Part shown: positions 9,264 through 17,705 of the stretch, piece by piece | Layout of the letters: each line of letters opens with the position of its first letter | Numbering within the stretch: position 1 is the stretch's first letter | NCBI GenBank assembly: GCA_017476605.1 | Contig: JAFUZM010000339.1 | Location: 23,393 to 87,392 of the forward strand | DNA: 64,000 nucleotides | Source: Clostridia bacterium | GTDB lineage: Bacteria > Bacillota > Clostridia > Christensenellales > Aristaeellaceae | Reading direction: 5' to 3' | Notes under the pieces: generated by a model | The model's database searches: none | What the model saw: only the letters and a program-made list of their open reading frames with translations | Told to the model about the DNA's origin: nothing | Translations under genes and position numbers: made by a program

Positions 9264-9648
9264 ATGAAAACGATTGATTACTACATGTCGCTTCCCTACC
9301 GCATGGGGATCATTCCTGATATGGAAGAGGGCGGCTATACTGCAAAGTTTCCTGATCTTCCCGGCTGCCTGACCTGCGCTGAAACGATTGACGATCTGGT
9401 AGCAAGCGCAATGGATGCAAAACGGGTATGGCTTACCGCGGCCATTGAAGGCGGGATTGAAATTGCCGAACCGGACAGCGATGCGGTTTTTCCGCTTATT
9501 CCGGACAGTTCAAACCCTGAATGTCAAGAAGCCTGCACCGGACTCTCGCTGTCAACGCTAAAAAAGAAGGCACAAGCATGAATCAGTATTGTGTCTACCT
9601 GCTCGCAAAAACGATAACGCACATACAGTTTCAGAAGCCATTCTGTAA
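9264..9648 (+). pseudogene. HicB-family antitoxin, broken by frameshifts and a stop
   Basis: From ATG 9264 (SD GAGGAAGAG) the frame gives a typical HicB antitoxin N-terminal domain: Y-Y-M-S-L-P-Y-R-M-G-I-I-P-D, then G-G-Y-T-A-K-F-P-D-L-P-G-C. The frame then leaves the family near 9505 and would end at 9581. The expected C-terminal ribbon-helix-helix part (S-L-H-R-T-L-A, then G-T-S-M-N-Q-Y-C-V-Y-L-L-A-K) is present in another frame after a TGA at 9518-9520. It is shifted again at the A5 run 9607-9611, where one more A would restore N-D-N-A-H-T-V-S-E-A-I-L and the stop at 9646. The DNA-binding domain is thus uncoupled from the HicB domain. No hicA toxin gene is beside it. Upstream codons from ATG 9219 are in frame but a later start fits the family better. 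Confidence 0.8.
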
Positions 9649-9655
9649 GTGACTC

Positions 9656-9688
9656 CTCACCCAGGCACAGTGCCTGGGTGAGTTTTTT
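9656..9688 (+). terminator. Strong rho-independent terminator
   Basis: CTCACCCAGGCA and TGCCTGGGTGAG pair perfectly over 12 bases with a 3-base loop and are followed by TTTTTT. It closes the plus-strand toxin-antitoxin block. Confidence 0.9.
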
Positions 9689-9699
9689 GCGTCAGAACC

Positions 9700-9759
9700 T
9701 CAACTTGTCAAGCACCTGCTTCCGGACAAGGTCATCGCTTTCGCGATGGTCACGGCTCC
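9700..9759 (-). repeat. Family B leader element, 3'-truncated
   Basis: Minus-strand reading: a CAAGGAG flank, a hairpin CATCGC-GAAA-GCGATG, then CTTGTC ... GACAAG enclosing the GCAGGTG strand. The downstream partner strand and terminal SD are missing. The inner stem differs from other copies by T-to-C with matching A-to-G, so pairing is kept. It lies just 3' of the GH3-family gene, between it and the 9656 terminator. Confidence 0.65.
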
Positions 9760-9788
9760 TTGAGTCAATGAAAAACAAGCCACGATCA

Positions 9789-11465
9789 TCATCCCTTGAG
9801 GCTTCTTTCTCTGAAAAATGCAGCCTGATCCTCTCCTGTGAGCAGACAGATCGGCTTTATCTGTCTTCCCTCGGATAGTGCCTGTTCCCTCAGTGGCTGC
9901 ATAAAGGCACTCCATGTGCCGGAGGGAAGGAGGTTTACCACCGGAAGTCCGATCTTCCCGGAATCAAACTTCCGGTCCAGATCCTCATTGATCTTCCGGA
10001 TTTCAGCCGTCAGGGCCCTTTGAAGCGCAAGAGGATCTGCGGAGCCCTCGATTTCAAGATAGAATTCATATCTGGGTACCGGCCTTGCTGTCCTGTCCGG
10101 GTAAACCGTATATACGATCAGTCTGGTCCCAACAGCTTCGCAGGCGCGTTCCACTGCCTCGTTTACCAGTGGCAGATCAAGCTTTTCGCCCGTTATATCC
10201 AGCTGCTTTCTTTCTCTTCCCAACAGTCGCAGTCTCGGACAGCTTCCACTGAAACCGGTCACTTTCACCTTTTCCTGCATGTCATAGCGATATAATCCCG
10301 ATTCCGTTGTCACAATCAGGCTGCCCTGCATCCCCTGTGAAAGCTGATCCATCGTGAGAATCCGTCCGTCTTCAAGGCGGAACTCATAGAACGCCGCATC
10401 CGCAAGCAGCACGCCATCCGGATCATCCAGTGACTCCGGGATCGTGAATATGCCCTCGCTTGACGTATATCCGCGATGGTAAAAATGCACGCGGTCCCCG
10501 GCATATGCCCGCATCCGGTGCTCAAAGAAGCCAAAGTCTGCTGCTGTTCCGGCAGAGATGACCTGAAGGCCCGGCCAGAGCTCCGGCATGAAGGCTTCCC
10601 CTTTTCGGTTTCTGAATACCTCCTCAATCCGCCTGGCTCTTTCGGGATTCGGCCGGATGCGCCTCGTCAGGGATTTTCGCGCCTCCGCTGGCATCCGAAT
10701 CGCCGGGTCCAGCATCCCGGTGGCAATCTGCTCTGCGAGATGCGCCCAATGGCTTTCGATGTACTGCATCAGCTCCACCGGGAAGACGACAAACGAACTT
10801 TCAATATCCGAAACCGTCGGATCTGCCAGTGCGGCAAGCGCATGCAATGTCATGCTCTCCGTTGGTCCGGAGGGCAGCATGGCCTCCGTCGGAGAGACGT
10901 ACAGGAAGGAGGCAAGCTTTCTCTGGGTATCGATCAGGCGTCCGGAAATATTGAATACCGGAAATCCGGCTTTCGTGAATCTCGCCCCGGATTCATTGAC
11001 CAGCAGAATTCCTCCCTCGGACCAGATATCCCCCAGTTCCCTCGCAATCGTTCCAAACATGGCATCCACCAGGTACCGGTTTTGCGTCGCCATGGCCTTT
11101 TTCGAGCAGGGAACCCGCTTCTTCTGTCCAGTTGTCCCGGAGGTGAAATAAAAGCAGGCAACATCGTCCTGAAAGAGCACGTTCTGCTTTCCGTCCTCAG
11201 CGATCAGATCTGCCCAGGGCCTCACGTCTTCCCATCCGGTGATGGGGACCCGCTCCGCATAGTCGGAATAGGAGCCAATGGAGCGAAAATCATACTTTTT
11301 CCCATATTCGGTTTCCGCATTCTGAGAAAGGCATCTCGTGAGGAAATCACGGTTGACCTTTGGCGCTTCCTGATTCATCCTGGCCAAATGGCCAAGCTCT
11401 GCCTCGCCTCTACGGATCACCTCACTGAAGATGCGCTGTTTTATCATGGACCGTCCATCACGCAT
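9789..11465 (-). CDS. GH3-family acyl-acid-amido synthetase
   Basis: The 558-residue protein is a GH3-family adenylating enzyme (ANL fold). Visible features are the ATP-binding Y-F-T-S-G-T-T-G motif near residue 108, a Y-x-S-S-E-G motif around residue 335, and a Y-R-Y-D-M segment near 395. Characterised GH3 enzymes adenylate a carboxylic acid and join it to an amino acid, which makes this a candidate for releasing or capping the acyl product of the cluster as an N-acyl amide. It is the last gene of the minus-strand cluster, 44 bases after the GNAT gene, so likely co-transcribed. The start used has GGTGG 6 bases upstream; a second ATG is six codons in. The family is secure, the substrate is not. 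Confidence 0.85.
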   Translation of the reverse strand: MRDGRSMIKQRIFSEVIRRGEAELGHLARMNQEAPKVNRDFLTRCLSQNAETEYGKKYDFRSIGSYSDYAERVPITGWEDVRPWADLIAEDGKQNVLFQDDVACFYFTSGTTGQKKRVPCSKKAMATQNRYLVDAMFGTIARELGDIWSEGGILLVNESGARFTKAGFPVFNISGRLIDTQRKLASFLYVSPTEAMLPSGPTESMTLHALAALADPTVSDIESSFVVFPVELMQYIESHWAHLAEQIATGMLDPAIRMPAEARKSLTRRIRPNPERARRIEEVFRNRKGEAFMPELWPGLQVISAGTAADFGFFEHRMRAYAGDRVHFYHRGYTSSEGIFTIPESLDDPDGVLLADAAFYEFRLEDGRILTMDQLSQGMQGSLIVTTESGLYRYDMQEKVKVTGFSGSCPRLRLLGRERKQLDITGEKLDLPLVNEAVERACEAVGTRLIVYTVYPDRTARPVPRYEFYLEIEGSADPLALQRALTAEIRKINEDLDRKFDSGKIGLPVVNLLPSGTWSAFMQPLREQALSEGRQIKPICLLTGEDQAAFFRERSLKG

Positions 11466-11509
11466 GCATTTCCACCACCCTGTCTATACTCCTTGGCGCA
11501 TTTCCTGTT

Positions 11510-13144
11510 TCAGATTCTCGTAATTGTCCATTCCGGAAAATCATAACTGCCTGTTTCCGATTTCGTGACAACGGGCCGTATCTCAAGATACTCAAACTGC
11601 AGGAATGCCGTTACTGGCCGCTCAAACTGAATCCGGTAGGTCTCCTCCTTAAAGCGCAGGATAATTTCCCGAGAAAGGATGGCTTTTCCCTTCTCCTCGC
11701 CCAGCAGCACATAGGGAATTTCCGGAGACGCCGTTTTGAGATCACGGGCATAATCAATGGCGATTTCCGTTTCCTCGCCGTTTTCTGCGACAAAGGTACA
11801 TACCGCACTCCTGTCAAGCAGATTTACCTGAAACAGCGGCTCCGGGGAATCCGAGGTCATCCCCTTATACCAGGTATGAATCCGAATGGTGTCCCCTTTG
11901 GCTGAATATGTCCGCCGGAGTGTCCCGCTTGCGGTGTTTACTATGGCGGTCAGGCAATGTTCCTCTTCCGTTTGGGCTACATCTGGCGAGGTTGAGTGAG
12001 GTGGCGCTTCTGTCAATTGTCTGTAAGGAGAATCGCACCCCCGCGATGAACCAGGATTTTCTGTGATTGTAAGGTTCGGTTGGGTCATTCCCCGAAGAGC
12101 ACCGATGAGATACGGAAAATGCATGAATGGCCAGATTTCTGCCATCTTTCCGGGGACCGTCAGGATTCCGGTTTCCGGATCAAGCTCTGCAAAGCCCAGT
12201 TTTATGGGCGCCGGGCTCACGGGCATTGACTGCCTGATTCGCCCCAGCTCCAGCCAGAAGCTGTCCTCCGCCCCTTCCGGTGCGAAAAACACCTTCTCCG
12301 TCCCCTCCGGCAGGGCTTTCCTGAACGTCTCGCCGGCCCCCACTGTCCAGGTTTCCTCCTGCATCTGTCCGTCTTTACCATATAGACGAACAAGGGCACG
12401 GCCGTCCTTCTTTGCAAAGCGCAGATACAGTGTATCAAGACCGTCCTCTATCCCAAGCGCCCATTCCGGCGTTTCCATCTGTGTGACCAGCCCGCTGGGG
12501 ATATGCACGCTGAACCGGGTCCTGCCATAGGACAGGTGATAGGCACAATCCACAAACTGTCCCAGTCTGACCGGGTCCGGCTGCTCCGCTCTCGATTTAT
12601 CCACAGAGCGCAGCGCTTTCATCATTTTCGTCTTCATTGAGGCCGAAGAGGGATCAAAGAACCGGCGAATGCCCGGCAGAAAGTTATAAAAATCATAGAC
12701 CCCATCCGCCACCGGCACTGCACCATTGAGCATCACTGCTCCGGAATAGCGCTGAATCAGGAGAGACTGACGCCTGAAATCATCCACCTCCGAGATGATT
12801 GTCGTATACTCCGGATGATCGAAGATCGTGAGTATCATCATGTGATACATCTCCGGCAGGGAATACAGACTTCTCTGGTACTTTTCATCCACCAGCATGC
12901 TGCCCAGCAGGATCTGATGCGGATAGCAGACAATCCGGTCTCCGGTAGGATATGCTGCCAGAAAGGCAATAATTTCCCCCGTTTCCGTCTCTCCGACGAT
13001 TCCAAACAGTCCGCCCCGGGCGCGCCATGCATAGCGAAAATCCTCTGCATTCGCCGGTCGTTTGCCAAGATAGAACCGATTTCTGCGGAACAGCTCCATC
13101 ACCTGTTCCGCGTCCTTGTCCTCATAGTATCGATACTGAACCAT
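11510..13144 (-). CDS. GNAT-family N-acetyltransferase with long C-terminal region
   Basis: Residues 1-160 read as a GNAT acetyltransferase: a Y-Y-E-D-K-D start, G-E-I-I-A-F-L-A-A strand, and L-G-S-M-L-V-D-E-K-Y-Q-R-S acetyl-CoA loop region. The rest (160-544) resembles the extended architecture of Eis-like proteins, where a second GNAT-like part and a sterol-carrier-like (SCP2) domain follow, although I can only suggest this from length and strand pattern. It would act in the cytoplasm on an amine or on acyl intermediates. The gene is within the biosynthetic cluster, 75 bases after the FMN oxidoreductase. A tailoring role is inference. Confidence 0.6.
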   Translation of the reverse strand: MVQYRYYEDKDAEQVMELFRRNRFYLGKRPANAEDFRYAWRARGGLFGIVGETETGEIIAFLAAYPTGDRIVCYPHQILLGSMLVDEKYQRSLYSLPEMYHMMILTIFDHPEYTTIISEVDDFRRQSLLIQRYSGAVMLNGAVPVADGVYDFYNFLPGIRRFFDPSSASMKTKMMKALRSVDKSRAEQPDPVRLGQFVDCAYHLSYGRTRFSVHIPSGLVTQMETPEWALGIEDGLDTLYLRFAKKDGRALVRLYGKDGQMQEETWTVGAGETFRKALPEGTEKVFFAPEGAEDSFWLELGRIRQSMPVSPAPIKLGFAELDPETGILTVPGKMAEIWPFMHFPYLIGALRGMTQPNLTITENPGSSRGCDSPYRQLTEAPPHSTSPDVAQTEEEHCLTAIVNTASGTLRRTYSAKGDTIRIHTWYKGMTSDSPEPLFQVNLLDRSAVCTFVAENGEETEIAIDYARDLKTASPEIPYVLLGEEKGKAILSREIILRFKEETYRIQFERPVTAFLQFEYLEIRPVVTKSETGSYDFPEWTITRI

Positions 13145-13219
13145 ATGTTTCCCTCTGCCGAATCTTCCCTTTTTGATTTACCATATTCCCGAAGTAATGG
13201 GCCCTTGGCGCATTGTTGC

Positions 13220-14308
13220 TCAGATCTTCACAGTGACACATCGGCCGGTTTTCATGCTCATCAGCATGCGGTTCACAATAGCCTGTGTACCACTGAATTC
13301 CTGCGTTCCTGAATCCGTATTCATCTGTCGGTTGAACCGGATTTTCTCGTCCAGTTCAAAGAGCCGCCCGCTTTCCACCCGGATGATCAGGTTCGGAGGC
13401 AGGAACTCCTCCCTGTCAAGCACAACCTTAAGCCGCTCCGCCCGTATATGCAGCTGCGCCTTGTATGCCTTATCCCATACATCGAATTCCGCCACTCCGG
13501 GCATATCGCCCGTGAACGATTCCCGGTTCATGAGCGCGCCCATGCAGTGAATGACATTGATGATCCGCTTTTCCTCAAGCTGCTCCTCCGTCATGCCGGG
13601 TTCCGGGATCGTCCAGTGATGATTTGCCAGAATATGATATTCCGTCCTGGCATAAAACCGTTTCCGAAGCTGCTCTTTTGATTCCTCTGAGATATGCCCG
13701 GAAAACGCGTATTCCTTTCCGGCGCGCCTGGCAACGTTCAGGTACTGGTTGGCACGCCGGATGATGTCCGGATGCTGAATGTGGAACAGCGCGCCTTCAC
13801 AGCAGATGATGGTTTCAAGGCGTCCCTTGTGCATGATTTCAAAATGCTTCTCAATGGCCTCGACATTGTTGGTATAGGAGTAAAATCCGCAGGTTGCAAT
13901 CAGCACATGCTGCTTCGCGGTCTTGTTGTACCGGGCAATGTGCTGATCCCCGCCGTCGTCCCGCTCCTCCATCGTGCCAAGATGCAGTGGAAGCAGCCGA
14001 TCCAGGAAGTTTTTCATCAGGGCGGACATGCCAAAGGTATGAACCGGCGTACTCCAGATCACAAGATCTGCGTTCTTGAATTTTTCCCGCAGCTCATCCA
14101 TGTCATCATGCTGAGAGCACCTGCCCTCCATATTGTTCCAGCAATAAAAGCATCCCCGGCAGAATCCGATGTTCTTGTCGATCAGGTTGACGCGTTCCAC
14201 CTCATCATCCTTCCGGATCATGCTCATGCCCTTAAGAAAGGCATTGGTAATATGGATGGTATTCCCCGCGTCCCCCCGTGGACTTCCATTGATGACAAGC
14301 ACTTTCAT
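13220..14308 (-). CDS. NAD(P)H-dependent FMN oxidoreductase with C-terminal extension
   Basis: Residues 1-190 are a flavodoxin-like NADPH-dependent FMN reductase: V-L-V-I-N-G-S-P-R-G at the start (FMN phosphate loop), a C-R-G-C-F-Y-C-W cysteine cluster near residue 52 (iron-sulfur flavoprotein type), and W-S-T-P-V-H-T-F-G-M-S-A. Residues ~260-362 form an extra domain, possibly SCP2-like. The start codon overlaps the PPTase stop (ATGA), so the two genes are translationally coupled. In a fatty-acyl cluster such a protein could reduce double bonds or quinone-like intermediates; this is inference. Family assignment is firm for the N-terminal half only. Confidence 0.75.
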   Translation of the reverse strand: MKVLVINGSPRGDAGNTIHITNAFLKGMSMIRKDDEVERVNLIDKNIGFCRGCFYCWNNMEGRCSQHDDMDELREKFKNADLVIWSTPVHTFGMSALMKNFLDRLLPLHLGTMEERDDGGDQHIARYNKTAKQHVLIATCGFYSYTNNVEAIEKHFEIMHKGRLETIICCEGALFHIQHPDIIRRANQYLNVARRAGKEYAFSGHISEESKEQLRKRFYARTEYHILANHHWTIPEPGMTEEQLEEKRIINVIHCMGALMNRESFTGDMPGVAEFDVWDKAYKAQLHIRAERLKVVLDREEFLPPNLIIRVESGRLFELDEKIRFNRQMNTDSGTQEFSGTQAIVNRMLMSMKTGRCVTVKI

Positions 14309-14940
14309 TGCATGCCCTCCGTTTCTCCCTTATCCATTCCATGAAGCCCGAAAACCTGCAGCTCCTCATCCGGACCCAGGACGCAGATCCTGTGTCCATC
14401 CCACTGCGTCTCGGTAAACTTCGCGTCCGGCGCCATTTGTTTTCGCATCTCCTCAGCATCCCAGCCTGCCAGATCGGGCCGGTGTCCGAGCCATTTGACC
14501 ATGCACTCCCGCTGACTGAAAATCCGGGTCATCTCAAGATCCGGATCCTCTGCTTTCCGGATCCGTTCATATTCTGCCTGCGAAAAGAAGCCCCGGACTG
14601 CGGCGCCGGGAAACCGCCGGATGCTCTGCATATCACAGACGGCCTTTCTTTGTCCCACCAGCGCAATCGCGGCTCCGCGATCCCGGCTGATAGAGACATG
14701 CTCATCCCGGCCCTCAAAATAAGGCCGCCCGGCCATCGTATGGGCCAGTACGACCTTTTCATAAAAAATATGTTCCCGTTTTGCAAGAAACAGGCGTGCC
14801 AGATAGCGCCCAAGCGCAATCTCTTCTCCCCGTCCTGGCCGCATACAGGCTTTGACCCGCTCCAGGGTTTCAGGGTCCGAACCACTAAGAAGTGTTTCTC
14901 GTCCAACGTCCTCGGTCCTGGCATAGAGTATCTCAATCAT
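14305..14940 (-). CDS. 4'-phosphopantetheinyl transferase (Sfp-like)
   Basis: The 211-residue protein keeps the order of Sfp-type PPTase motifs: G-R-P-Y-F, H-V-S-I-S-R-D, A-V-C-D-M-Q-S-I-R-R (the Asp of the usual G-V-D motif), F-F-S-Q-A-E-Y, and F-S-Q-R-E-C-M-V-K (the Glu and Lys of the usual K-E-x-x-x-K motif). Sfp-type enzymes load the phosphopantetheine arm of CoA onto an acyl carrier protein, here surely the ACP at 21.5 kb. I chose ATG 14940, eight bases after GGAGG, over an in-frame GTG nine codons upstream that has no SD. It overlaps the next gene by ATGA. Motifs are somewhat degenerate, which suggests a specialised enzyme. Confidence 0.75.
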   Translation of the reverse strand: MIEILYARTEDVGRETLLSGSDPETLERVKACMRPGRGEEIALGRYLARLFLAKREHIFYEKVVLAHTMAGRPYFEGRDEHVSISRDRGAAIALVGQRKAVCDMQSIRRFPGAAVRGFFSQAEYERIRKAEDPDLEMTRIFSQRECMVKWLGHRPDLAGWDAEEMRKQMAPDAKFTETQWDGHRICVLGPDEELQVFGLHGMDKGETEGMQ

Positions 14941-14956
14941 CTCTCTGCCTCCGGTA

Positions 14957-15268
14957 TTAGCGCACACGCATGCTTCCCTGCGCCAGGACCGTGTTCCCTC
15001 TCAGGATGACAAAACGAAACACGCCGTCTCCCTTTCCCTGGTCCGCGGTAACACGAATCAGGATTTCATCCCCGACTTTGGCGCTTTTCAGATACTTACA
15101 GTCAAATGAGGCAAGCTCATATTGCTTGTACCCTTTCCAAGCAAGGAGTGCTCTGAGCCCCATCTCCGCCCATACGGCATAGCTGCTGTGATGCGCAATG
15201 CCATATGGATCGGTTTCGGTGATCCGCACATGCTCCTTGATTTCCATTACCGTCGACTTGTCACTCAC
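14957..15268 (-). CDS. Hotdog-fold acyl thioesterase (4HBT type)
   Basis: About 103 residues with D-P-Y-G-I-A-H-H-S-S-Y near the N terminus, the Asp/His loop of 4-hydroxybenzoyl-CoA-type thioesterases. I chose GTG 15268, seven bases after AAGGAG. The gene overlaps the 3' end of the KS-CLF gene by 8 bases, so the two are translationally coupled. An internal ATG twelve codons later is an alternative. Probable role: hydrolysis of an acyl-ACP or acyl-CoA, either to release the product or to edit stalled chains. A second hotdog thioesterase sits at 23.6 kb. Confidence 0.75.
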   Translation of the reverse strand: MSDKSTVMEIKEHVRITETDPYGIAHHSSYAVWAEMGLRALLAWKGYKQYELASFDCKYLKSAKVGDEILIRVTADQGKGDGVFRFVILRGNTVLAQGSMRVR

Positions 15269-17705
15269 CTTGAGGCTCCTTTTCAATCACAAGACAGGCA
15301 CAGCTGCCGCCAAATCCGGTGGCCGTAATCATGGCCGTCTGAATCTCCGCTTTCCGGTTTTCACCCTTGTGAAGATAGGCAGCCAGGTCCGGTGCGATGA
15401 CGTAGTCCCCATCCGGCATATCCGCCACCTGTCCGCTTTCAAAGCTGTAGAGCGCGGCTAACAGGCCATATCCACCGGCTGAGCCCATGGGCGTTCCGAG
15501 AAGTGCTCCCGGTGCAATGACCATGGTGTTGGTATCCGTAAGTGCGGCTATGGCCATGGCTTCCGCCCGATCAAAGGCCGGGACACCACAGCAGGAGGAA
15601 ACATAGAGATCCGTTTTTACAAGTCCTGCCTCCTCCATGGCCAGCTTTCCGGCCTTGACAAGAACATCACTGTTTCCGCTGAAGGCGGCAATCGGGCTGT
15701 TATCTGAGGCCATGCCAAAGCCACGAATGGTGGCATAGATTCTGGCGCCCCGCTTTTCTGCATCCCCTCTGCGCTCCAGCATGAGAGCGGTAGAGCCGGG
15801 AACAACGATGAGACCATCTGCCCCATGTGCACCGGCAGGAAGCCCGTTTTTAGAGGTATAGCCAAGCTTATCAAAGCCCATCTGCAGCGGATCACATCCC
15901 TCATCTGCCGAGACGGCAATCATGGCGTCTGCCTGATGGTGCCGCAGCACCCGCGCGGCATAGTCAATGCCAATCAGGCCGGAGACCTGCCCGACCGACA
16001 GGGTGGAAATCGGGCCTTTCAGCTGAGACGCAATGCTGAGGTTTCCCGGTGCGGCGTTCAGCACGCTGTTGGGAAACGCCGACGGGTCCACTGCATGAAT
16101 GCCGCGGGTCAGCATGGACCGACTGATGCTCTCAATGGTTTCAAGCGGCCCCGTGCCGGTGGCATACATGACCCCCGTGCGGTTCATCCGCTCCCGGGTG
16201 ATATTCCATTTCGCATCCGTCATGGCCTGCCGACCGGCTACCATGGTCAGCCGCGTGATGCCGTCGATCCGGCGAAGCATCGGCGCGGGAATATACTTTT
16301 TATAGGGAACTTCCGGCATGTTTGCCGAATACTTTCCCGCCCAGGGGGCATTCTCCCAGTTCACATTTCGCCCGGTGCATTTTTTCCGGGTGGAAAAGGT
16401 ATCAAAAAGCTCCGTAGGATCTGCGCCGCCCGTTCCGACACATCCGATGCCGGTGATGACGATTTCCTCTGCCCGATCCTCTGATCCCAGAGGATAAGCG
16501 GGCTCCTTTCCCGTTCCCGCCTTTCCGATCAGAAGGCTGCAGTTATTGCCACCGAAGGCAAAGGAATTGGTAAGCACCCGCTCCACGGTTCTTTCCTCAG
16601 ACACGTTGGGAACGTAGTCGATGCCATTGTCCTGGCCGTTTTCAAACCGAACCGTTGGCGGAACCCTGTTTTCCTGCAGGGTCATGAGGCAGAACGCACA
16701 TTCCACCGCACCGGCCGCACCCAGGCAATGCCCGGTGGCTCCCTTCGTGCTGCTGATTGGAATCTCCGTGTCGCCAAACACCTCACGAAATGCCAGGGTC
16801 TCGTTGACATCATTGGCGCCGGTTCCAGTGCCATGCCCGTTGACGTAACTGATGTCTGCAGGCTCGAGCCCGGCTTCCTCAAGCGCCGCGCGCATGGAAC
16901 GGATCGCGCCCACACCGCCCTTGGCCGGTGCCGTCTGGTGATATGCATCCCCGGACAGTCCGCAACTGAGAACCTCTGCCAGAATGGTCGCTCCACGCTT
17001 TTTCGCGTGTTCGTATTCCTCAAGGACAAAGAACGCTGCGCCCTCGCCGAGATTGATTCCATGGCTCTGACTGTATGGCCGGCAGGGCTCCGGATCAATG
17101 GCCTTGAGTGCGGTGAAGCCGGAGAAGGAGAACCGGCTGAGCGGATCCACACCGCCCGCCAGCATCATGTCCTGGCTTCCATCCCGGATCACATCAAAGG
17201 CATACCCGATGGAGTTTCCGCTGGCCGCACAGGCGGTGGAAATGATGTTCCGATAGCCCTGAAGGCCAAACCGCAGGGCCAGGGCATCTGCCACGGCATG
17301 AAGGGGATACTGTCTGAGATACTCCCCGTCCGCTGCCTCAAATCCATCCTGAATCCATTGCAGATGATACGTATCACCGCTCAGCATGCCGCCAAGGGAT
17401 GTTCCGACACTGACACCGAAGCGTTCCGCCTCCTGGACATCCGCGAAGCCCGCCTCTGCCATGCAGCGCTCGGCGATGACCAGCGCCATCTGGACACAGC
17501 GATCCGGTCTCAGGCCGTGATCATCAAAGAACGAGATATCTGGCAATTGTCCTGCTTCTCCCAGCATCCCCGTGACATTTTCGCCTGCGGCGCTCATGGT
17601 TCTGGCTGCGATCCCGGACTCGCCCAGGAAAACACGGCGATTGGCCTCACGACCGCATCCCAGGGCGGTCATGAGGTCATATCCGGTGATCACTACGCGT
17701 CTCAT
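15261..17705 (-). CDS. Fused ketosynthase-chain-length-factor protein (KS-CLF)
   Basis: The 814-residue protein is two FabF-like domains in one chain. Domain 1 (~1-405) has the full Cys-His-His set: T-A-C-A-A-S-G (Cys ~159), N-G-H-G-T-G-T (His ~291) and K-G-A-T-G-H-C-L-G (His ~326). Domain 2 (~410-814) keeps the fold but lacks all three. The Cys site reads S-T-L-S-V-G-Q-V-S-G, with Gln near the nucleophile position, and the His motifs read S-S-C-C-G-V and G-T-P-M-G-S-A-G-G. Gln in place of Cys is the mark of the KS-beta or chain-length factor of type II polyketide and aryl polyene synthases, where the two are separate proteins. The TGATG junction with the GcvT-like gene fixes the ATG at 17705. 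The protein should elongate chains on the ACP. Confidence 0.85.
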   Translation of the reverse strand: MRRVVITGYDLMTALGCGREANRRVFLGESGIAARTMSAAGENVTGMLGEAGQLPDISFFDDHGLRPDRCVQMALVIAERCMAEAGFADVQEAERFGVSVGTSLGGMLSGDTYHLQWIQDGFEAADGEYLRQYPLHAVADALALRFGLQGYRNIISTACAASGNSIGYAFDVIRDGSQDMMLAGGVDPLSRFSFSGFTALKAIDPEPCRPYSQSHGINLGEGAAFFVLEEYEHAKKRGATILAEVLSCGLSGDAYHQTAPAKGGVGAIRSMRAALEEAGLEPADISYVNGHGTGTGANDVNETLAFREVFGDTEIPISSTKGATGHCLGAAGAVECAFCLMTLQENRVPPTVRFENGQDNGIDYVPNVSEERTVERVLTNSFAFGGNNCSLLIGKAGTGKEPAYPLGSEDRAEEIVITGIGCVGTGGADPTELFDTFSTRKKCTGRNVNWENAPWAGKYSANMPEVPYKKYIPAPMLRRIDGITRLTMVAGRQAMTDAKWNITRERMNRTGVMYATGTGPLETIESISRSMLTRGIHAVDPSAFPNSVLNAAPGNLSIASQLKGPISTLSVGQVSGLIGIDYAARVLRHHQADAMIAVSADEGCDPLQMGFDKLGYTSKNGLPAGAHGADGLIVVPGSTALMLERRGDAEKRGARIYATIRGFGMASDNSPIAAFSGNSDVLVKAGKLAMEEAGLVKTDLYVSSCCGVPAFDRAEAMAIAALTDTNTMVIAPGALLGTPMGSAGGYGLLAALYSFESGQVADMPDGDYVIAPDLAAYLHKGENRKAEIQTAMITATGFGGSCACLVIEKEPQGE

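Noticed and set aside
10476-11546. 356-codon plus-strand frame over the GH3 gene
   Set aside because: Antisense shadow; the minus-strand frame has GH3 motifs and operon context.
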